A DNA stretch of 64,000 nt from Nissolia schottii (taxonomy: Eukaryota > Streptophyta > Magnoliopsida > Fabales > Fabaceae). The stretch spans positions 650,354-714,353 of the forward strand of contig QANU01105209.1 in NCBI GenBank assembly GCA_003254905.1, in the 5' to 3' direction. Every line of letters starts with the position of its first letter. Position 1 is the first letter of the stretch. The notes beneath the pieces were generated by a model. That model was not told the DNA's origin, did no database searches, and was given only the letters and a program-made list of their open reading frames with translations. The translations under genes were made by a program, and so were the position numbers. Shown in pieces: positions 50,074-62,605 of the stretch.

Positions 50074-53000
50074 TTACTCATTCTTGACAGAAGGAGCCTG
50101 CTTCGAGCCGACAGCAAAGAATTCGGTAATGACTTCGAGGGGCATGCCCTTTGTTTCTGGAACCTTCAAGAACACAAATATCCAAGAAATGACACACACA
50201 ACAGCATAAACACCGAAGATACCAGCGAGTCCCATAGTGCTGAGCATCACAGGAAGCGAGTATGTGACGATGATATCTCCAATCCAAAACACTAAAGCAC
50301 AAATAGCAATGCAGAGACCACGCACCCTGGTGGGAAATATCTCTGAGCAAAGAATGTTTGGAATTGGTCCATAAGCCATCACAAAGGTGCAGAAATACAC
50401 CACAACGCATACAGTTGAGATTGCTGCATGGACAACACTGCCAAAATCTACTATGCTTCCAATCACCAAAATGATGAGTGACACTATCAGCACGGGAATA
50501 GTAACAAGTAGTAGCTGCCTGCAAAATTACAGATTTCTTAATGAAAACAAATCAAGATCAACATAAGAAAATACTAGAAAATGTAGTTTTTTTTTTAAAA
50601 TACGTTTAATAGAAACAAGTGCTTCTAACCCTTCAGAATACACATGTAGGGAAAACACTGATGTTCTTAACTAAATTTTGAAGTAAACAAAGAAGAAGAG
50701 CTTACCTTCTCCCTGAAACATCCATGAGCCTCATGGCTAAGCCTATGCATGGAAGCATCAACAAGGTTGTGATAGCACTGATAAGGAAAGATGCAGACAC
50801 TGAGCCAAGGCCCATATCTGCCAGAAGAACTCCAACACCGGCCTCTTCAAGGATTTGAGGAGTGTAATATAGAACGCCATTTATACCAGAAAACTGCACA
50901 GCCATATAGAATTGGGTGTTAGTTATTGATGACAAAACAGAAACCAAAAAAATTGATGCTGTAAACCGGAAAAGGAAACTAAATATTCGGACAGGAAGAG
51001 TGGGTTCATACAAACTACTGTAATTCTGTTACCATATAATTGAGGTAAAGAAAGAGCAAAGAATTCTAAATCACTAATCTTACTCTCCAATCAGGTAAGT
51101 ATGCTGGTCTTATAATTTCTTCTATGTAACAAAAAGGTACTAATTTGCAGGGCCGAAGGAGAAATAATTATAGATATTAGATAGTAACCACTACTAAGTG
51201 CTAACCACACATTACCTGCTGAAGTATTTGTATTCCAATCCCAACAACCAAAGCATGCTTAACGCCTGGTTCCAGAAGAGCTTTCCAAATTGGCCCCTTT
51301 GAAGCAGTCTCAGATGGGTGAACCATTGCTGGCCCAACTGCTGGTTGCCCATCAATTAGCTCCTTGGAGTAAAGAGCAGGTTGGCTTACCAAGGCAGCAG
51401 CCTGGACATAGTCACCTTCGCCAGGAATTGATACAACCGATCCACGGCGAGATCCAGGAACTCCCTCCTGGTGCAAATAAATCCTTTTAAAGCCTCCTTC
51501 CTTTTTTCCATCCTCACCTTTATTCTCAGACCATTTCCATGCCAGCTGCCAGCCACCACCAATGCCTGTACTACCAACCGGCTCACCTGACCCTTGCATG
51601 AGACTACTGTGACGCCTCATGCTGCTCAGGATACTGCCATGGGAAGCAGGAGGAGGCATGTCCTTTTCAATGCTTGTTGTTTGGCGCGAGATCAAAGGAC
51701 TGTTCAAATTGTCATCAGAGTCCCCAGCAGCACCATCTGAGGCGTAGTCCTCGCCTTCTCTTTGTAGGCTCTCCTCATCCCACTCTTCATGTTTAATATG
51801 AGGCTCAGCAGCTGTGCTGAACATGCTTCCAAATGTTGGAAATAGGGCGCTTCGCATGCTTCCTCCTGCCTCAGGGAGCTTCTCGTGAACGCTACCAAAC
51901 AGGGTCACAAGAGGGTCCATGAGAGGCATGCTTTGGTTGACAATGCTTCCATGGCGTGACACAAGACCCAGAGAACTCTGTCCAGTGACAGGTTTTGCTA
52001 ACCATGAGAGGCCCGCTTGGGATCCATATAATCGGATTTTATCTTTCTCTGCGGTTTGTTCCTGAACTTCCCCTTCCTCATCAGCAGGGCCAATTATGTA
52101 CTCTAATATAGATGTATCACCTCCAACCCCAAGACCTTCAACCAGCAATGCCATCTCACCTGTATGAATTATAACAAATTCATAAAATGATAGACAGTAA
52201 CAATACAGGAAATCAAGAGAATGTGCGAGGGAATGAATACTATAGACAATTAAGCAGTTATAGAATATAATAATTTAACAAGTCAAAATTTATATCAAGT
52301 AATATATTCATCAAGCAATTGTAGATTTATCAAAGATAATAATTTAACAAATCAAAATTTATATAAAGCAATATATTCAGTTCATAATTCATACTTATTT
52401 CAACATTTAACATTCAAGATTTGATGGCAGCAAGTTATGACAATCAAGTAGCTTGTATGGTATCAACAGCAATATCCTGAAAGAGTGCATCCATCTATTA
52501 CTAATCCAGAGTATATCAGGAAAACAAAAATCATCTACTTTGCAAGACGTACATAGTCATAATATGAAAGCAGCTAGTATGGTATCAAAAACAGAACACA
52601 TATAACACAGTAAATACGTAAACATGAACTCACTATTTCTCGATTGCCTGACATTTTTAACTTTTAATAATGAAGAATTTTCAGGTAAAACATGTGATCT
52701 AGAGATGACAACCAGTTCAAATATCAGCACTGCTATATAGCATGAAACATCTTCCTAGGAAAATATCACCAACCTAATGTGTCAACAGATGGAAAGCTCG
52801 TAACAATTCCATGAAAAGAAAACACATTCAAACTAAAAAAACATTTTTCTTCGAAGAAACACGTCCGTTGCTGTAAATCTGTGCGAGCGAAAATGTAGCA
52901 AGAGCTCAGACTGGGATTAGTGTGAGCTGAAAATTAAGGTGTGGCAGGATGGAGATATATTACACGTCTTTATGCCAGTCATCTAGACCCACAAAAAGTG

Positions 53001-54020
53001 TGAAGATCCCATCATTTAATCAAAATTTTCAACTGAGTGCATGCATACAGTGTGGGATTTCAATTGATTAAGCTCATGATAAATCATAACAAATGATCTC
53101 AGATGACAATTTAACATTTGTCTGAACTATGAAATGAACTAAACAAGATCCCAACATCACATAAGCAGATAGCATCTTTGTTCAAAATTCAAATGGATGA
53201 CAAATGGATTTAGGCATAATAAGATGATTACCAGACACATCTTCCCTGCCGCGCAATCTTTGGAGAACCTTTTTAGCCTCGAGCATCCTCCCTTTGCTGA
53301 CGAGCCACCGAGGAGACTCAGGCAAGAAAAAGATTGTCAACAAGAAATACATGAGAGACGGAATAGAAAGAACCCCAAGCATTAGTCTCCAGCTAGGAGA
53401 GGGATCAAAGGACATCCCAAAAATCATACAATAGGATAAGAACATGCCCCCAGAGCCGCTGAACTGGGGAAGGGTATTCAAGGACCCCCTTATATCAGAT
53501 GGCGCTGTCTCGGATATATAGACAGGGACAAGGGTAACAGCAAGGCCAATCCCAAACCCATCAAGCAGCCTTGCTAGGCATAGCATATACACATTAGGGG
53601 ACCACAGCATTACCAAACCACCCAGGAAATAAAGCACGGACGAGAATATCAGCATCGGGCGGCGACCGAGCCAATCAGAGATGGAACCGGAGCAAGTGGT
53701 GATCGCAGTGGCTCCGACAAGGGACATGGCCACCACCAGCCCTTCCACACTTGTTTGCAAGGCGAGGTCTTTCTTGATGTAAACAATGGAACCTGGGAAC
53801 ATGATAAGAAGGGAACCAATTAACATCACCAATCTTCATTTGTTTGTTATCTAATAGGCAATTTTCTCGCTTAATTGCACAAAAGAGATGTCAGATCAGG
53901 AACAAAAGGGAGTGCATCTGAATGAGAAAAGGGGAGAGTACCAGCAATAGTAGCATTATCCCATCCTTGCAGGAAATTGCCGATGGAAGCGGCAATAGCC
54001 ACTAGCACCGCACCTTTCAT
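50074..54020 (-). CDS. TMT1: Tonoplast monosaccharide (sugar) transporter, TMT/TST family, 5 exons, 738 aa
   Basis: Minus-strand exons in order: 54020-53942, 53792-53232, 52159-51216, 50893-50706, 50518-50074 (2217 nt, in frame). It is a major-facilitator sugar/H+ antiporter that loads hexoses or sucrose into the vacuole. The start MKGAVLVAIAASIGNFLQGW is typical of the family. The first six helices lie in exons 1-2, with GRRPM after TM2 and PESPRWLVSKGR after TM6. The family-defining long cytosolic loop of over 300 residues fills exon 3 and carries many Ser and acidic residues, known in Arabidopsis TMT1 as kinase targets. The second six helices follow (QQ/FSGINGVLYYTPQ, PETKGMPLE near the end). 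A likely 5' UTR intron runs from 54535 (AG|GTGAGA) to about 54040. Length is normal for the family (about 735-740 aa). Confidence 0.95.
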
Positions 54021-54039
54021 CTCTGTTCAGCTGAATCTG

Positions 54040-54535
54040 CTACAACAAGGAATGAACGACAAGAATCAGGACACAGCGCAACGCAGATAGTCACAGTGAA
54101 ATACAAGAAATCAAAAATTAAATGAATAAATAAACTGCTTTAGTGATAATCCAACTAACAGGGGAACTAGTCCTACTGGTAGGTAGTGGAGACCTCTGAG
54201 AGAGAAAGAGAGGGGTCACTGAGTGAGTGAGGTTGATGCACTATCTATCTATTCATCTATGCATCAATAATTCAATTAGTTTGATTTCATTTAGGTGAAA
54301 GTAACAGCAAACCAATGATCTCCTCCTCACCCTCGAATTTCAGGACCAATTAAATTACCTGAGAGAACAGATCACTATTCGGAGGCAGTGTCCCAGTCAC
54401 CACTCACGGGAGCAAGGGACCGCACAGCACATAGAGATAGAACAAGAAGAAATAAAAAAGAAAAAAGGGAAGATTTGTTTGAATTAGAAGAGAGACAAAC
54501 ACAAACTGATGCTCGTCGGTGCCCAGTTCTCTCAC
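54040..54535 (-). other. Probable 5' UTR intron of the TMT gene
   Basis: Read on the minus strand, a strong donor CCTACAG|GTGAGAG occurs at 54536/54535. An acceptor TTGTTGTAG ends at 54040, about 20 bases before the ATG. The position fits the leader introns known from plant sugar transporter genes. It is not proven without transcripts. Confidence 0.55.
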
Positions 54536-54617
54536 CTGTAGGCTGTGCTTGTGTAGAGAGAATGGAAGGGAATCACGACGTCTCACTCACTAGTACTCTC
54601 TCTCGTGTTCTACCACT

Positions 54618-54637
54618 ATCTCTCTCTCTCTCTCTCC
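54618..54637 (-). repeat. (GA)n tract in the TMT leader or promoter
   Basis: CT repeat on the plus strand, GA on the coding strand, close to the likely TMT transcription start. A second tract lies at 55012-55038. Confidence 0.7.
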
Positions 54638-55011
54638 CCTTAATTATTATAATATTTATCTCCTTAATTATGATGAAGACTACGATTATTATTATTATTA
54701 TAATAATAAGAGAGTAAAAGAGTGTTAATCGTTATTGATTCTATTGAGTGATTCAGGAATAGACGGACGGAGTAAGGGACGGGTGGAGACAAAAGAAGAG
54801 AGAGAGAGGGAGGGGGGAGTTTTCCAGCGAGAGCCAGATCAGTGGATTTTGGAGATGCTGTGTTGTATGTACTACATACATGCTCCCTCCATCCATCTCC
54901 ACCAAACTTTCTCTTCCTATCATTATTTTACAGTTCAAAAGCAAACCATACAGTTTATTTCAACATTAAAAGTGGTGTCCACACTTACACTCGCGTCAAT
55001 GCCAGAGAGAT

Positions 55012-55038
55012 TTCTCTCTCTCTCTCTCTCTCTCTCTC
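55012..55038. repeat. (TC)n microsatellite
   Basis: An uninterrupted TC run upstream of the TMT gene (GA on its coding strand). Confidence 0.85.
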
Positions 55039-56852
55039 ATTATAGGACATATATTCACAATAGATGCGAGTGTAAATCTTAATACTAAACATAATATCCG
55101 CACCATATTTAATATTCAAATAATACCACCCTTTGATTAAATCATTTTTTTTAGTTTTTATTGCTTGTTTAGCAACATCAACAAAATCGTGATTCTCAAT
55201 CCATCCGTCCATAAGTCCCCTAAATTCATTCACACCCCCACATGAATTGGCAGTGGAGGAGTTTTTTAAGACTACAGAGTGTGTGTGTGAGTTGTGAATT
55301 CAAGGAACCTTTGTAAAACGTTCCTTTCCAAAACCACAAAAACCAGCATCCAACCAAACCACTTCCCACCTTTCTTGTTTTGTTTATATTCTATTCCAGG
55401 ATATTTTATTTTATTATTTATTTATTTATTTCCACCATTCATCATTGGCATCGCATATTCCAACGGACAAATAATTTAACTTCACTGTGCTAAAATAAAT
55501 ATCCTGAATTATTTGTAAGGAAACATTATTGTGAGACAATGTGACAAAACACATTTTGAGTGGAAGGACAAATTTGTACAAAAAAATAAAATTGAGATAT
55601 TCGCCTCATTCCTTCCCATGTAAATAGGACATATAAGATTCTAGCAAAAAACATTCCCATAAAAAAAAAGATTCTAGCAAATTTTCCGACTGCCAAGCAT
55701 ATTTTTCTTTTAACATTTCCCCTTCGCTATTCTATGTTCCTTTTTAGCAGTTTCTTCTTGCCATTTTCTTCACAACCAACCTGGGAAAGAAATAGATTAT
55801 TATAAGAAGGATGGGATTTTTTTTTGCATGCTGAGAAGAAGGATCGGAATTGCCGTACATAGCCCTAACCTTATTTTTAAAAATGTTTACTTTTATATTT
55901 ATTTTAATCTTTTGTATAATAATTACACTGACTTGCTAAGTATATAAAACTAAAAGTCTTGATTAGTCAAAAGATAAATTAAAGTCTTAATTAGTCTAAA
56001 ACCATATTTAAAAATTTATATTATATGGAATATTTGAATATGTTAAAAAATTATTACTTTTTATTTTAAGGATGCATATATTATTTGATAAAAATAGTGT
56101 ACTACATATAATAAATATGTGTTCAACGAATAATTGATGAATTATATAAATAAATAACCATATTAGACTGATAAGTCAAATGAACTTTTATTTTTAAAAT
56201 TAATAATTCTTTTTGAAAAATTAAAGTTATATTCACGAAATAAACTATCATAAAATAAATTAAACTTAAATTAAAGTCTAATATCTCTAATTTACCGCTG
56301 TCCATTGACTCCATTCCTATCTCCTCTTGTTGAATAGTTTAATAATTGAATTTCTTCTACCAACATTTGGTTAAGTGATTTGATACTTTATTTTTTCAAA
56401 CAATGTTTTGGATTCAAATATTATGAATAATAAAAATTAGTGCGGAGAGAGCTTTATCCTTATAAATTGTTCTTAAAATATAAAATAATTAAGATTTTCA
56501 ATTGAAAAATCTCTTTTATAATAACTTTCAAGAGTATTATGCCTCTCAAAAGTTAAGAGCAAAGAGTAAGAGTACCCTTCAGAGTAATCTCCTTTTTAAT
56601 AATTATATTTTTAGTTTTAACAATTTAAAATTAACATCTATTTAATTTTACATCAATCTACTACTTTGAATTTTAACTTCAATTTAGATTATCAGTAATC
56701 TAGCTTTTAAATTATTTGATAATTTACATTGATTTGTTTGGTGCTATATGATTGTTGATAATCTAGATTTTTCAAGTAATTCACATTGTTTTTAAAGTGA
56801 TAATGTGGATTACCTTATTAGGAGGTGTCTATCTGAATTACTATGTGATCCT

Positions 56853-56970
56853 AAATAATAATAATAATAATAATAATAATATAAAAACAAAAATAATAAA
56901 AATAATAATAAAACTAGTAATAATAAAAGTAAAAAATAGTAATAATAATAATAATAAAATAAAAATAATG

Positions 56971-57001
<31 letters not shown>

Positions 57002-57002
57002 T
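56853..57002. repeat. (AAT)n-rich low-complexity block
   Basis: Three AAT runs separated by A/T-rich spacers. Confidence 0.85.
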
Positions 57003-57810
57003 ACAAACAATTTAAAAGATGATAATCTTTCTAAAATGGAATCTTAGAGACAATGTATCAAATGTCTCATAAAAGAAAAGCTACGCTTATTTTTCGCAAA
57101 TGTTACACTTTTAAAATTAAGGCAACACTTTTGTTAGATTGCCAAATTGAGAATAACATTAAGTATTTAAAGTGTAATCTTTGCTCAATAAAAATATTAA
57201 TTCTTATACTAAAAAGAACACTTTTTAAGTGTAGATATGATAGAGTGTAGTCATAAGCTAAATTTTTGTAATGAAATGTAGTTAAATATATTGTAGTTTC
57301 TCTGGTTTGCAAGATCAATTATTATAGACTTATTGAGCATATTCAACCTGTACTCCATAAATATTAATATCCATTAATTTTAATTTAAAATATATAATAA
57401 ATAAAGAATTAATGATCGATTAATAGTATTTTCGAAACACATTAAACGTGATAAAAAAAACATGCAAGAATTTCCCGATTTGCATTTCATGCACATAATT
57501 TAAGTAGCTAGCTAATGTTTCTCGCGGAGTGATTGCAAAGGTCATGGTAGATTCAAAGCTATGCATATTTTGCAAATCTACCTTTGCAATATGGGCAAGA
57601 GTATACAGAATGCACAGACATATATTCCGATCCGCAATTATCAATTTAATTTGTAGGTGTTCAATGCAGAAGCCTTCAACGTGAGAATTCGAGTTGCCAA
57701 ATGGGATATGCTACTTGTCTCTACTTATGGACAACCATGGTAGGTCCTTTCACCATGTGCCATGTGGTTTCTGCCTCAAGCACATACTACAACCATAACT
57801 TGATAAGGTT

Positions 57811-57834
57811 TCTCTCTCTCTCTCTCTCTCTCTC
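57811..57834. repeat. (TC)n microsatellite
   Basis: A TC run with no gene nearby. Confidence 0.85.
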
Positions 57835-60572
57835 TTTTCTTTAAAAAAAACAAAAAAACACTTTCAGGAGCCGAAATTGCAGCTAGAGAGAGCTTTCAAA
57901 ATTTTGCTTAAGGGATGGAGCTGTTATTATTTTTTATATTTTTAGTTTATATTTCATACGTGTTAAAAGATTTGATTAGATGTTATGGGAATAAATTTTT
58001 TCATGTTAAAATTGATCATGTTTAGTTATGTAAAAATAAATAAATTCAAGATATTTTGAATAGATAGAATTCTCTTAAAATTAGTTGGACTCAATTCAAA
58101 TTTTTATGTCTTTATCTCTCATCACATGACAAAATATAACGACATAAAAAAAATCAATACTCGATGTCAAGCTTTACCTCCGCAATGCATAACAACCTCG
58201 ACATAAGATGAGCCTAGTCACTCTTATTTATTATTGACGTTTATTTGAAAAGAGATGCAAACGTTCCTTAGTTTACATGAAAACCCGTTTAAACGTCGGC
58301 AAGTAGTTAGAAAAATGAAGACATCTGCTCTCATGTGTGGGATGCATTGATGAATCCAGTGGGAGGGTCACAAGGGCCAACACATGCAGTTTCACAAAAT
58401 GTTGTGTGTATATATTAGGTAGAACTACAAGTAATACATTTTTATTTAATAGATACAGTTATATGCAGAGCAGTAGTATTAGCGAAGGAAAGATTACGTC
58501 ATAAAAAAAAAAAAAACCTAAGGAAAGAGAGTTCACCTTATTTTTTGAATTTAAACAAAAACAGTTTACGCAAGAGTATTTACTCATGAGACAAGGAAAG
58601 GGAAAAAAAATGAGTTTTTTTAATAAGTGCTCTAAGTACACTTAAAGTAATAAGTTATTATTGAAACAAATAAAAAATTAAAGTTTTTAAAGTAATGAAA
58701 ACTGAAAACCTAAATCCTTTATACTTTATAACAAGTATTTTTAAGACACTTGTTGGTTAAATTCAAAAAATATAAATCCCTCAAAACATTTCTTTTATCT
58801 CTTAAATTTAACTTGCAAACACACCCTCAAAGATTTGTGAACTGTTTGAGATTGTCACACACCTCCTTACAAATAATCCATTAAAAAATAGTAATTTATT
58901 ATATTAGATCATATAACACATTAATATGTTATATTATATTATGAAATCATGACAAAATTTAATGATTTTAATTCTAAAAATTGTGAAAAATAAAACGTTA
59001 GCAGGGGAATGTATTTAAGACATGTGAAACAACCATATAATATATAGCCGTGAACAAATCAGATCCGTGATTATCGGAAATCTTGAAATGCATGCTTGTG
59101 AAATTCTTAATTAGGATCGAAAAAGAGAGGTACCAAGGGAGTAATGCTTGGTTGTTTCTCTTTCTATTTTTTTTTCTTCTTCTTCTGATTGTTATCTTTT
59201 GTTCTCCCCACTTTCTGGTGGATAGACTTTTTTATGCTCATCTGAAAAATTAAAAAAAGGTACAACTTTATTTATATTAGAATTACTTTATTTACTGGTC
59301 TAATTATGCCTTTACATGTTAATTAATTAAAAGTAATGTTATTTGAACATTCACAATGTCTTAATATTTACCAATCATAATCATACAAAAAGTATAGGAT
59401 TTATCATTTTCACTTTTTTTTCTCTTCATTGTGGACTTTATACTATTGGGAATATAAGTGTTGTGTATGAATACATTATAAACATTCAAACTCGATAATT
59501 AATCTAAGTTGCACATTATAGTACTAATTTGTGCTTGTGCCTTGTATACACTGATCAGTCTTTAAAGCGTACTTTATTATTTTAGGAAAAATTGGTAATA
59601 CTGAGCAGATCCTCTAAGTAGGGTCTGATTTATGTGTTGAGATAAAAAATATAAATAAGTTTATAATAATGGATAGTGAACAAAAACTTAAAATTATTAC
59701 ACTCTCCGTCGTTTTTGCCATTGTATAGTAACCAAACATTACCCTAGTTTCTTTGCTCAATCTTCGGTTTTTGATTCACATCTCATGATTTTGTAGAGCG
59801 AAGAATCCTATTTATTAGGAAGCATGTGATGTGCATTATTCTGCGAACTCTGATTGCAAACTCGTACGGGTTAGTTTACAATTTGCTTTTAGTTTTCATT
59901 GTTAATTGCCATGCATATATATTCCCAATGTATAGGTGTTCTTTTAATTAAAATTATTACATATTGAAATGTGTGCTAGCTAGAACAAATTCCTACTGAA
60001 TTTAAATATAAATAATAGACATGAATATGTTGCCCTAAATAAAATATTCAACAAATAGAATAATTTGAATATTGGAATATTTGTCGATATTGACACCTCG
60101 GATGGGCATGGGAAAAAGAACTGCAAAACAAATAAAAATGTCATAAAAATCTTACCTTCAATATTGTTGGATAGAGATAAGCTAGCTTGATCATATGTAT
60201 ATTGTCTCATAGTTATTCCGCTTATCATTTTATTAATTCAATAGCAAAACTTGAAATCATCCCTTCAAAGAATTTAAATCCAATTTTATATATGTGAAAG
60301 AGATGTACGTAGAATTGAAAGGGTCAAATGGCATGGTTTATGGCATGTGTACATGTCTTACACTGTGGAGGTAGGAGGTTAGCTTTTCGATACGTGATTA
60401 CTTTAATGCATGCAAAAGTATCCCAAAATGAAACTTTTGGAATGATAGTATAGTTTAATTAGAAGCAACAAAGCTCAGATTTTAATTAATTGATGGCAAA
60501 CAGCGAGCAGCAAATGGAGGTTTAAAAGCAGTAAGTGGAGTAGTGATGAAGACAAGGGAGTCAAGTTAAATC

Positions 60573-60573
<1 letters not shown>

Positions 60574-60604
<31 letters not shown>

Positions 60605-60620
60605 ATTAATTAATTAATTA
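60574..60620. repeat. Compound (ATT)n(AATT)n microsatellite
   Basis: A run of ATT units changes into a run of AATT units. Confidence 0.88.
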
Positions 60621-61832
60621 GACTCAAATTTTGATAAATAAAAACACTAAAACATTAATTTATTGATCCTGATTTTAACGATGAAAGTGACTTATTCAAA
60701 CAAATTTAATTAAGGGCGAAAATGAGAGCGCACACAACCCTCAAGAAGGCCAGAACCAAAGAGGAATCACTCACTAATGCTCCGGGGCCCAAATCCAACT
60801 ATGCCAATCGGCCCGGCCCCACTCAAACCACACTGCACACTCATTGCTTTCTTAAAGCCATTTAGTGCTCACCTTCCATCCCATCTTTCTCTTGTGCTAA
60901 ATTCTGTTTATTTAGTTTTTAAGCTTGTTTCTTTTGCTTTTTACAAGATTGGGGGTGTATTGATCACATGCAATGTCTATTGGGCTTGATGTAATTTAAT
61001 CTAGCTTCTTGATATTCAACTCACGTCAAATATTATTTTCTTTTTGTTATGTTGTTATATATATATAATAGGGTTTTTTTTTCATTTATTAATCTCTTAT
61101 TTTTAATTTTGTTTAATTTAGTCTCTTACATTTGTGAGATAAATTTTTAAAATATATGGAAAGCCACATTTAAAGAGTTGTATCTTACTTTAAAAAAAAA
61201 ATAGATTTGTATATCTTTATGAAAACTCTTTTGAAATATTATGTATTTTTAAAGAATTACATTTCACCAAAAAGTTGTGTCTCTTTATGAAAGTTGTATC
61301 TATTTTATTAATGACTAAATGTAAAATGTCTATGAATAAAAATGAATGACAAATTAAAAACGATCAGTTTTTGTCTACACAATTTTAAATTTGATGCAAA
61401 TAATCTATATGCTTCTTTTATGCACAAAAGAAATAATAAGATTGTCATTTTGTAAATTATCATTGGTGCAATAGTGCGTGGTAGTGTATGTGCAAAACAA
61501 ACTAAATGTTCTTCACTGTATCGACTCACTTGCCCTAAGGAGATTGGCTTTAGTAACACCAATTAAGCCTAAAGAAAAAAATGAATAAAAGCCTTGAAAG
61601 TTACGCATATCTTTTAGTGTTTTATTTTATAAATTTTAATATCGTAATTTTATCAACAATTCAAATTATTATCATTTAATCCTTTCATAAAAAACCAAAA
61701 AGAAAAATACTTAACGTGGCAAAAATGGTATTGACGTAGCGCACACTTAAGTTCCATCAAGTCAGTCAAATCTATTAGCATTTTAACAAGAACTAAATTG
61801 GTAATTAAAATGTAAACAAATTAAATTAGATA

Positions 61833-62605
61833 TTTTAAGAATATTATCATATTTCTGATTTATTTTAAATTGATATAATGTTTATTTAATTTGATTACTT
61901 CTGATTTACGTTGATTTTATATTTATGGTCTGATTCTGTTTCGTAGCCTATTTATAGGCACTTCTCATTGTATTAAATGACAATCTTAAGTAATACAATA
62001 TATTTTCCTTGAGTTATATTCCTTGTTTATTCCTTGTTCTTTGTTTATTTTTTATTGATCAATCATGGGACTTCACTTTTGTTGCTTTAGAACTTAGGCT
62101 CTCCATTTTCTACAAAAACTTTTTTTTTGTTTTCGTAAAACTCTTTAATATGCCTTTTCCGTTACTTCCTTTTTGACCCTCTAGACTTGTTGCCACATTT
62201 GCTGCCTCTGCATAATAGTTGTCTTTGCTACCTCCGTGCAGTCGTTGCTTTTGTTGCTGGTTATGCCCAGCCCATTGGTTCTGTCTAACACTCGTATTTC
62301 AGTGCAAGCTCTTGTTTCTGTACAAGATCTCTGTTGTTGCTTTTGGTTCACCCGGTCACCTTCACTAAATTGTGATAAGCTTAAAACTCTAGGAGTTTTA
62401 GTTTGAGGGAGGGTGTTAAGAATATTATCATATATCTGATTTATTTTAAATTGGTTTAATGTTTATTTAGTTTGACTTTCAATTTATGTTGATTTTATAT
62501 TTCTTAACCTATTTATAGACACTCCTCATTATATCAAATGACAACTCTCAGTAATACAATATATTTTTTCTGAGTTATATTCCTTATTCGTTGTTTATTT
62601 TTTTT
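61833..62605 (+). mobile_element. Small LTR element (TRIM-like or deletion derivative)
   Basis: Two direct repeats, 61833-~62054 and 62414-~62605, share TTAAGAATATTATCATAT, TTATTTTAAATTG, ACCTATTTATAGRCACTYCTCATT and TAATACAATATATTTT. The second is preceded by a purine-rich tract TTGAGGGAGGG (62403-62413) and starts TGTTAAG, as an LTR should. The 360 bp between them encode no gag or pol. The first repeat is about 30 bp longer, mainly at a GGTCTGATTCTGTTTCG segment. I could not identify a tRNA primer site or a target-site duplication. Confidence 0.72.

Larger units (their letters stand above)
55300..61832. other. Gene-poor AT-rich region
   Basis: I see no gene in these 6.5 kb. Open frames are short and lack domains. 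It holds simple repeats: (AAT)n-rich DNA at about 56853-57002, (TC)n at 57811-57834, and (ATT)n followed by (AATT)n at 60574-60620. The segment 60720-60850 is less AT-rich, with short proline-rich frames, but nothing recognisable. Confidence 0.6.

Noticed and set aside
51290..51490. Plus-strand frame opposite the TMT loop exon
   Set aside because: Antisense shadow of exon 3 of the sugar transporter.
57650..57800. Possible microRNA precursor
   Set aside because: I could not find a convincing long foldback or a match to a known plant miRNA by eye.
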